Program-made: the position numbers and the translations under genes
The notes under the pieces: model-generated
What the model was told of the DNA's origin: nothing
Databases searched by the model: none
What the model saw: only the letters and a program-made list of their open reading frames with translations
NCBI GenBank assembly: GCA_002503885.1
Contig: DASQ01000144.1
Location: 1-16,067 of the forward strand
Direction: 5' to 3'
Length of the DNA stretch: 16,067 nt
Origin: Methanoculleus marisnigri
Lineage (GTDB): Archaea; Halobacteriota; Methanomicrobia; Methanomicrobiales; Methanoculleaceae
Part shown: positions 7,705-12,892 of the stretch, piece by piece
Layout of the letters: every line of letters starts with the position of its first letter
Numbering within the stretch: position 1 is the first letter of the stretch

Positions 7705-8146
7705 CGGACGCGAGAACCTCTTCGAGGATCTCGGTCGCATCTTCGACATAACGGGGGCAGAGGGTCCGGGTGAGGTTCTGCTTACGGGCCCGGGCAAGCC
7801 CTTCGTCGGTCGAGAGGTCGCAGCCGAGGAGTTTGGTGCAGGAGACAGTGCCACGTTTGCGGGTGAACCGGGTGATGAACTCCCGGGTGAGTCCATACGT
7901 CCTCTCCTTCGCCTCTTTCTCCTCAGGACTGGTGCTCCCGAAGAGGAGCCCGATGACGAGGACCGCTCCCGAGACGGCCCCACAGGCTCCCCCGGTATGC
8001 CCCACCCCGCCGCCGAACCCGGTGGCCGCCCGGAGGATGACCTCTTCGGGCACCCCGAGATCGCGGGCAAAGACCGAACTGACCGCCTGCGCACAGTTGT
8101 AGCCCCGCATGAAGCGGGAGACCGCTTCTTTTGACCTGTTCTCCAT
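7676..8146 (-). CDS. C_GCAxxG_C_C family protein, probable redox protein
   Basis: The cysteine pattern identifies the C_GCAxxG_C_C family (PF09719/TIGR01909), found mainly in anaerobes and often near redox genes; its biochemical role is unproven. The 156 residues include GYNCAQAV near residue 15, the glycine-rich GGACGAVSGAVLVIGLLFG near 50-68, and later cysteines in TVSCTKLLGC and TLCPRY. The hydrophobic centre could be a helix packed against a cluster or a membrane. The ATG at 8146 is preferred to the open frame starting at 8248, because AGGTGAA lies a few bases upstream and the family's length fits. It is transcribed leftward into the 3' end of the acyltransferase gene and diverges from the propeller gene. 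Confidence 0.82.
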   Translation of the reverse strand: MENRSKEAVSRFMRGYNCAQAVSSVFARDLGVPEEVILRAATGFGGGVGHTGGACGAVSGAVLVIGLLFGSTSPEEKEAKERTYGLTREFITRFTRKRGTVSCTKLLGCDLSTDEGLARARKQNLTRTLCPRYVEDATEILEEVLASVTSGQSTMR

Positions 8147-8281
8147 GTGATTCACCTGACGGAATGATTGCCAGTCTGGAGCCTTCAAATTTGCGCGGTA
8201 GAGCCTGGTGCTGGAATAGTTTAAGAACCCGCCCAAGAAAGTAGACATATTCCTGGATACTCTCCCCCGGAGGGGTTAACC
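8147..8281. promoter_or_regulatory. Divergent promoter region of the cysteine protein and propeller genes
   Basis: This 135-bp gap has no gene. Rightward, TAGTTTAAGAACC (about 8217-8229) or GACATATTCC (about 8244-8253) could be the TATA box, and GGAGGGG at about 8269-8275 is a strong ribosome-binding site six bases before the ATG at 8282. Leftward, CAAATTTGAA near 8190-8199 could be the TATA box for the cysteine protein, whose AGGTGAA lies just ahead of its ATG at 8146. Confidence 0.45.
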
Positions 8282-9451
8282 ATGAGAAGAACAGCACTGA
8301 TCATCGCGCTGATCGTCGCCCTGGTTCCGGCGGCTACCGGGGCGGAAGCCACCTACCACGGCATATCGACGGGGGGCATCGTCAACGACGTTGCGATCAC
8401 CGCCGACGGCCGATACCTGGTCGCAGGGACGGAGGGCGGGAGCATCGTCTATCTGCAGCGGGACGGTGCCGCCCCCTGGAACGTGAGTGCCGGAAGCACG
8501 GTAACCACGGTTGCCGTCGCAGACGCCGGAGGCTACGTCGCCGCCGGGACCGACAGGGGCGACGTCCTCCTCCTCGACGCGAACGGCGGCCGTTACTGGA
8601 CGAAGAGCGTCACGGGACCCGTCCGCGACCTTGCCTTCGCGGGTGACGGCCGGTCGCTCGCAGTGGCGGGCGATCGCATCGTCCTCTTCAACAACCTCGG
8701 GAAGGAGGACTGGAATCGCACCGTGCAGCCGGGCGCCCGCTCCGGCGACACGAAACCGTACATTACGTCTGTCGCTTTCACGAACGATGGGAACTACATC
8801 GTCACCGGGAGCAGCAACGGCGCCATCCTCTTCATGAACAGGGACGGAAACCTGATCTGGGAGGGGCTCGCCCGCGACGCCGTCACTGCGGTAGATGTCT
8901 CTCGTGACGGATCGGTCGTCGCCGCCGGGAGCCGGGACCGCGCCCTCCAGGTTTACGGCCGGGCAGGGGGCCTCCCCTGGGCACTTCCCACCGGAGCGCC
9001 AATCCTCGCGCTCGCTCTCTCCGGGGACGGACGGTTCGTGGTCGTCGGTAAGGAAGGTGGCGACGTGGAGTGCTACCGGCCGAACGACGCCCTTCTCTGG
9101 AAGAACCGGACCGGAAGCGACATCCTCGGCGTAGACCTATCCCGACGAGGCGAGGCCGTCGCGGCCGGAACCGCCAATGGGACCGTCCGCCTCTGGAGCG
9201 GCAACGGAGATGCGCGCTGGTCATTTGACGCCGGTGCACCCGTAAGTTCGGTTGCCCTCTCGGAGGGCGGCGACTACCTCGCCGCGGGTGCGGGGGACCG
9301 GGCCTTCATCTTCCGGACAGCCGATGCGCCGGTGATGGAAGAGCCCACGGGGAACGCAACGCCCGTGACAAACCCGACCCGGGCCGGAGGAGCGAGTGCG
9401 CTCATCGGGCTCCTCGCCGTTGCGGCCGCGGGTCTTCTCCTGCGTCGGTGA
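8282..9451 (+). CDS. Exported eight-bladed beta-propeller protein with C-terminal anchor
   Basis: This is a surface protein of 389 residues without a predicted enzyme activity. A signal peptide covers about 1-20 (TALIIALIVALVPAATG). Eight repeats of about 40 residues follow, each of the form V..VA.S.DG.Y.AAG...G.V.L....G...W, as in WD40- and PQQ-type propellers; the final blade has no W. The protein ends with a Thr/Pro-rich linker (about 350-365), a hydrophobic helix (SALIGLLAVAAAGLLL) and two arginines. That is the arrangement of a membrane anchor or an archaeosortase-type sorting signal, though no clear PGF motif is seen. Such propellers usually bind proteins or sugars. It is preceded by a strong ribosome-binding site and followed by the small-protein gene in the same direction. 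Confidence 0.8.
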   Translation: MRRTALIIALIVALVPAATGAEATYHGISTGGIVNDVAITADGRYLVAGTEGGSIVYLQRDGAAPWNVSAGSTVTTVAVADAGGYVAAGTDRGDVLLLDANGGRYWTKSVTGPVRDLAFAGDGRSLAVAGDRIVLFNNLGKEDWNRTVQPGARSGDTKPYITSVAFTNDGNYIVTGSSNGAILFMNRDGNLIWEGLARDAVTAVDVSRDGSVVAAGSRDRALQVYGRAGGLPWALPTGAPILALALSGDGRFVVVGKEGGDVECYRPNDALLWKNRTGSDILGVDLSRRGEAVAAGTANGTVRLWSGNGDARWSFDAGAPVSSVALSEGGDYLAAGAGDRAFIFRTADAPVMEEPTGNATPVTNPTRAGGASALIGLLAVAAAGLLLRR

Positions 9452-9497
9452 TCCGGGGGGCAGGCTCTACCTCCACCGGCAGACATTTTACACTTGC

Positions 9498-9543
9498 GAC
9501 CCCGAACCCCGCCCCGGGCAGTCCCGATTGTGCGGTCGGGGTC
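9498..9543 (+). promoter_or_regulatory. Leader hairpin ahead of the small charged-protein gene
   Basis: GACCCCGA (9498-9505) is the exact reverse complement of TCGGGGTC (9536-9543). CATTTTACAC at about 9484-9493 could be the TATA box of the same gene. If so, the transcript would start near the hairpin and carry it in its 5' leader, just before the GGGGAG ribosome-binding site. It could equally act as a terminator for the propeller gene that ends at 9451. Confidence 0.3.
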
Positions 9544-9561
9544 GTCCGGGGAGTGATGCAG

Positions 9562-9789
9562 ATGGCAGACGATCCGAAGAAGCGGCGGGACAACCGGCCT
9601 GATGAAGAGATTCCGTTCGAGGAGAAGGGGACCGACATCGTCTACAGCCCGGTCCCCCCCACTCTCGGCAACGAGGGCCGTGAGAAGAGCCGCCCGCCAG
9701 GAGCCCCCGAGACCCTGACCCCGCGGGAGGAACACGAGATCTCGAAGAAGGGCGAGGAGCGGATCGCCCGGCAACAGGCGAAGAAGTGA
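9562..9789 (+). CDS. Small charged protein of unknown function
   Basis: I do not recognise this family. The protein is 75 residues, rich in Lys, Arg, Glu and Pro, with no hydrophobic core or membrane segment, and is probably largely disordered. It begins MADDPKKRRDNRPDEE. Another ATG lies two codons upstream (9556); 9562 is chosen because GGGGAG then has the better spacing. The last 23 codons, starting TPREEHEIS and ending RQQAKK, recur at the end of the CotH-like gene directly downstream with 21 identical residues, which indicates that the tail is a real translated and constrained sequence. The tail is predicted to be a basic amphipathic helix, suitable for binding nucleic acid or a protein partner; that is inference. 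Confidence 0.6.
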   Translation: MADDPKKRRDNRPDEEIPFEEKGTDIVYSPVPPTLGNEGREKSRPPGAPETLTPREEHEISKKGEERIARQQAKK

Positions 9790-9793
9790 GGGG
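9718..9793 (+). repeat. Direct repeat, copy 1 (3' end of the small gene)
   Basis: The 72 bases from 9718 through the stop codon match 11614-11685 at 63 positions, and four further G residues are shared. Six of the nine differences are silent. The copies are about 1.9 kb apart and bracket the CotH-like gene. Confidence 0.9.
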
Positions 9794-9837
9794 CCGGGAG
9801 ACAACCTTAATGAAGTCTAACAATATGACTGCAGGCC

Positions 9838-11685
9838 ATGGCAATGAACTTCGCGGCCCGGGCCGTGGCCGGCATGCTCATCATGCTATCCGTAATAGCC
9901 TTTTTCATACCCGCAGCGGCGGGGTCTGAGAACGCCAGCGGCCCGGATTCCGGCGTGCAGGACCTGTATCTCTTCATGGCCTGGAAGGATCTCGTCGAGC
10001 TGTACACCCGGGGAGACGCATCCGACGAATGGGTGGGTGGCTCCGTACGCCTCTCGCCCGACGGCGAGGATATCGAACTGGAAGGAGTGCGCTTCCGGGG
10101 CACTTCTTCGCGGGAGTTGCCGAAAAAATCATTCGACATCCGGTTTAACGAATCTCAGGAGTTTCTGTTCGGCAGCAACGCCATGAACCTGAAAGCCACG
10201 TACACCGATCCCACGATGATGCGGGAGAAGCTGTCGATGGACCTCTTCCACGTTCTCGGGCAGCCGGCACCGAGAACGAAGTACTTCGACCTGTACATCA
10301 ACGGTGTCTACGAAGGCCTGTACGTCCACGTTGAGCGGGTCGACGACGATCTGCTCGAAAGCAACGGCTTAAACCCTGCAGGAACCCTTATAGCCGACGA
10401 TTTCCGGGGCAACTTCGGCCTGCCGGGAGTCAACCGCCTCTCGGTCTTCGGGTATCCCATCGATGAACAGGATGACCCTGAAGCATTTCTCGCGGAGACC
10501 ATGGACAGCCGGGGCGAACCGGACTGGGGAGCATTCCGGGACCTTGTCGCCTGGGTCTACCGGACTCCTGCAGGCCCGGAGTTCGAAGAGGGCTGTATCG
10601 AACGGTTCGATGAGGACAATTTCATCGACTGGCTGGCAATTCATTACCTCATCGGCGATGTCGACTCCTTCGGCGACGACTACTGGCTCTACCTGGACGC
10701 CGGGGATCCGGATGCGGAATGGATGGTCATACCCTGGGACAAGGATCTGACGTTCGGCACGCATACCCGGAGAGGCGCTACGGTCAACGACTATTTCGGG
10801 TACGAGTCGCCGATAGCCAGCGGATGGGAGAACGACCTGGTGGGGAAGTTCCTCGATACTCCCGGGCTCCGTGAGAGGCTCAATCTCCGCATGGCGTTCC
10901 TGATGGATGAGGTCTTCACCGAAGAGTACTATGCCGGGCAGCTTGAGGCGCACGAAGAGGCGATCGGGGACAGGCTGAACATCACGCCGGGGGAGGACGC
11001 GTTCGCGCTGCACCCGCAGAACCATCACGGCGACCTCGGTTACCTGGCGTACCACACCGAAGCGGTGCTGGATTTCGTGCGGCTCCGGTACCGGTTTATT
11101 GAGAGAGCGATCACGCCCGTCTCCGGAGAGCCCTATACCGCCTCTGCCGCGATACCGGCTGAGCCGGAGGGAAGTACTGTCTATTTCACCGATGCCGGCG
11201 GGTGGGTGATTGCAACCCTCGATATCGCGGAGGTGACGGAGCCGGGCACGATCACTGTTGCGGTGAACGCGACTCCGGCCAATCCCGGTATCGATCGGCG
11301 CTGGCAGTTCGATGCGGGCGACGCCAACGTCAGCGGCGAACTGGCTCTCTACTATAGGAACGACGTCGAGTCGTGCTGCTTCCCGATGGAGAACTGGTTC
11401 GTCAGCGACGCGGCGGTCAGGGATGACCGTTACTCGCAATGGGATCTGCAGATGGTTCGGGAGGACGAATCCGGAAAACTGACGACGCTCGAAACCCGCA
11501 TCAACCCGTACTCGAACAAAGCGTCTGCAAATGTCTCGCTACGGGGAACGACATGGTTTGAGGTGGTGCTGCCGGATCAGGAGGAGCTGGCGGGGAGTTC
11601 CCCCCACCGACAGACACCGCGGGCAGAGCACGAGGTCTCGAAGAAGGGCGAAGAGCGGATTGCACGGCAGCAGGCGAAGAAGTGA
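9838..11685 (+). CDS. Secreted CotH-kinase-like protein with a fused C-terminal tail
   Basis: CotH-family proteins (PF08757) are kinase-fold proteins, known from Bacillus spore coat, where CotH phosphorylates coat proteins; archaeal members are secreted and of unknown substrate. The protein is 615 residues. A signal peptide occupies about 1-29 (cut near AAAG/SENA). The CotH domain runs from about 40 to 430 with VRFRGTSSRELPKKSFDIRF, the YINGVYEGLYVHVERVDD strand, and WMVIPWDKDLTFG, the kinase-like metal-binding segment. A beta-rich C-terminal domain follows (about 445-580). The last 23 residues duplicate the tail of the preceding small protein. Transcription probably starts just upstream; CTTAATG near 9806-9812 is a leaderless-type TATA candidate, and no ribosome-binding site is evident. 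Confidence 0.85.
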   Translation: MAMNFAARAVAGMLIMLSVIAFFIPAAAGSENASGPDSGVQDLYLFMAWKDLVELYTRGDASDEWVGGSVRLSPDGEDIELEGVRFRGTSSRELPKKSFDIRFNESQEFLFGSNAMNLKATYTDPTMMREKLSMDLFHVLGQPAPRTKYFDLYINGVYEGLYVHVERVDDDLLESNGLNPAGTLIADDFRGNFGLPGVNRLSVFGYPIDEQDDPEAFLAETMDSRGEPDWGAFRDLVAWVYRTPAGPEFEEGCIERFDEDNFIDWLAIHYLIGDVDSFGDDYWLYLDAGDPDAEWMVIPWDKDLTFGTHTRRGATVNDYFGYESPIASGWENDLVGKFLDTPGLRERLNLRMAFLMDEVFTEEYYAGQLEAHEEAIGDRLNITPGEDAFALHPQNHHGDLGYLAYHTEAVLDFVRLRYRFIERAITPVSGEPYTASAAIPAEPEGSTVYFTDAGGWVIATLDIAEVTEPGTITVAVNATPANPGIDRRWQFDAGDANVSGELALYYRNDVESCCFPMENWFVSDAAVRDDRYSQWDLQMVREDESGKLTTLETRINPYSNKASANVSLRGTTWFEVVLPDQEELAGSSPHRQTPRAEHEVSKKGEERIARQQAKK

Positions 11686-11689
11686 GGGG
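11614..11689 (+). repeat. Direct repeat, copy 2 (3' end of the CotH-like gene)
   Basis: This copy is in frame with the CotH-like gene and supplies its last 23 codons and stop. It is 63/72 identical to 9718-9789. A shared CCCCCCAC lies a little upstream of each copy (about 9655-9661 and 11600-11607), which may be where the downstream copy was joined, but that match is too short to prove it. Confidence 0.88.
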
Positions 11690-11709
11690 GCGACCCCGTG
11701 CCCCGGGAA

Positions 11710-12474
11710 TCATTCGAGCCCCGCGTGCTTCTTCAGGATGTTCTTCAGCCGCGTCTGCGAGATGTACCGGTCGGCCAGGATGGTGCCATCTTGGATCAGG
11801 TTGAAGACGGCGTATATCGAGGGAGCGTTCTGCGCCTGCTGTGCGGTCTTGAACTCCGTGACCGTGAGGGAAAGCCGGTCGACGATCGCCGGATCCAGCT
11901 CATGGATGAACCGTGCGACAGACGGACACTGGTTGGAGTAGACAATCTGCCACCCCCGGTAGTTGCTCAATTGTTCTCTGTAGTCCCGAAACTTCGGCAG
12001 CGACCCACCACCGTTCAATTGTTTCACCAGCAGATGGTTTTTGCCGTCCTCTTCGACGACGGTAAAACCGTTCTTCAGGAAGAGGTCCCGGGCTGCCATG
12101 AACGGGCCGTCGCTCGCGACAACGGCGACGCCCAGTTTACCGGCCGCGTCGTTCATGCACTCCCGTATCAAGTCGGAGGCGTATCCTTTCTCCCGATAAC
12201 TGTTCGGGGTGACCCAGATGCAGTGGATAAAGAGATAGCCTTCGGCGTTCACGGCTCGCCAAGCATATTCTCCGGGAGTGTACTCGATAAAGCCGTGGAT
12301 CTTCCCGTCGGCTTCGTCATACAGGACCTTGATCCGAAGACCTTCTTCGAACCGTTCTTTCAGCCATTCAACTTTTTTGAGATACCCTTCGTTCTTCGGG
12401 TTGAGAAAGCATGTCGGGGGGTATTTGTCGATGTTCTGCGCCGTAACGTCGATGATGCGGGGGGGCACGTTCAC
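11710..12474 (-). CDS. GNAT acetyltransferase with C-terminal YoaP-like domain
   Basis: The N-terminal part (about 1-155) is a GNAT acyltransferase. Its acetyl-CoA motif is REKGYA (94-99) after FIHCIWVTP, and FLKNGFTVV marks the last conserved strand. The C-terminal part (about 175-252) matches the YoaP domain (PF14268), with NQCPSVARFIHEL, EFKTAQQAQNAPS and YAVFNLIQDG..LADRYIS. The total of 254 residues is normal for YoaP-type proteins; the substrate is unknown. The start is a GTG at 12474, three bases after AGGAG. A second GTG two codons later (12468) has more usual spacing and may be the true start. It overlaps the stop of a 33-codon upstream ORF (GTGA). It converges with the CotH-like gene, 24 bp apart. 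Confidence 0.87.
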   Translation of the reverse strand: MNVPPRIIDVTAQNIDKYPPTCFLNPKNEGYLKKVEWLKERFEEGLRIKVLYDEADGKIHGFIEYTPGEYAWRAVNAEGYLFIHCIWVTPNSYREKGYASDLIRECMNDAAGKLGVAVVASDGPFMAARDLFLKNGFTVVEEDGKNHLLVKQLNGGGSLPKFRDYREQLSNYRGWQIVYSNQCPSVARFIHELDPAIVDRLSLTVTEFKTAQQAQNAPSIYAVFNLIQDGTILADRYISQTRLKNILKKHAGLE

Positions 12475-12572
12475 CAGCTCCTATCTGCGATCAGGATCGC
12501 TTGCCGAAGGCCGCGACGGTCCGGGCAGCAGGGGCCGCGATACAGGGTCGCATCATCCTCCTGTTCCGGCAT
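12471..12572 (-). CDS. Short upstream ORF, 33 residues, coupled to the acetyltransferase
   Basis: This ORF begins with ATG at 12572, seven bases after AGGGAG (12580-12585), a better ribosome-binding site than the acetyltransferase has. It encodes 33 residues, beginning MPEQEDDATLYRGPCCPDRR and ending IADRSW. Its stop overlaps the acetyltransferase GTG as GTGA, the classic coupling arrangement. A TATA-like TATTTAAT (about 12609-12617, read leftward) lies about 40 bases ahead. The Cys-Cys pair next to Pro and Arg residues is its only notable motif. I do not recognise it. It may be a real small protein or a leader ORF that controls translation of the next gene. Confidence 0.5.
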   Translation of the reverse strand: MPEQEDDATLYRGPCCPDRRGLRQAILIADRSW

Positions 12573-12595
12573 GGGTCGTCTCCCTCTGATCAGAC

Positions 12596-12724
12596 TCACT
12601 TCATCTCGATTAAATACTTTTCAAACGTGTCGACGCCGTGAACGATAGCGAGTTCCCTGACCCTACAGCCAAGAAACCTATGCAGCCACTCGATAGATTG
12701 GCAATGGCGTCGTATGCCTAAAAC
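12596..12724 (-). pseudogene. 3' remnant of a gene cut at the island's left edge
   Basis: The reading frame upstream of the short ORF is open for 42 codons and ends at a TGA (12596-12598), 23 bases before the next ATG. It reads like genuine protein: QSIEWLHRFLGCR, then VRELAIVHGVDTFEKYLIEM. No ATG, GTG or TTG begins it, and an in-frame stop lies at 12725-12727, exactly where composition turns AT-rich. I infer that the 5' part was replaced by the island to the right. The family is not recognised. Confidence 0.5.
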
Positions 12725-12892
12725 TCAAGAAATCCACTTCTCCGATTTTCTGTTGTGTAGCGGTCTAAGTTACCGACTTAGCTTAATTTGATGCCTGTAG
12801 GGATATGCATACGTTTTTATTATCTGAATGGAATTACTCACTTGAGCGATTGTATAACCAAAACATCGAAGTTTCCGAGATTGGTGGTTGCT
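12725..12892 (+). promoter_or_regulatory. Helicase upstream region with inverted repeat and TATA candidates
   Basis: The composition is AT-rich and no gene is supportable. CTAAGT (12765-12770) and ACTTAG (12776-12781) form a 6-bp inverted repeat with a 5-base spacer, a possible operator. CTTAATTTG (12782-12790) and TTTTTATTAT (12812-12821) are TATA candidates. If the second is used, translation cannot start at the ATG at 12791 and a later start is required. Confidence 0.4.

Noticed and set aside
6847..8094. A 415-codon minus-strand frame across the acyltransferase gene
   Set aside because: It has low-complexity Arg/Gly/Ser/Glu content and lies opposite a clear acyltransferase-3 gene and in another frame of the cysteine-protein gene.
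8282..9451. Regular repeats in the propeller gene as a CRISPR-like array
   Set aside because: The periodicity is about 40 codons and exists at protein level; the DNA repeats are degenerate and have no spacers.
9718..11689. Reading the two direct repeats as attachment sites of an integrated element
   Set aside because: There is no integrase between or beside them, the repeats differ at nine of 72 positions mainly at silent sites, and both are translated in frame. Duplication and fusion explain them better.
11531..11941. A 136-codon plus-strand frame spanning the end of the CotH-like gene and the acetyltransferase
   Set aside because: It crosses two convergent supported genes in the wrong frame and has no family features, apart from a VPPT match that only hints at how the tail was joined.
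12788..12892. Helicase translation from TTG 12788 or ATG 12791
   Set aside because: No ribosome-binding site precedes them, a likely TATA box lies downstream of both, and the added residues look random. They are kept only as alternatives.
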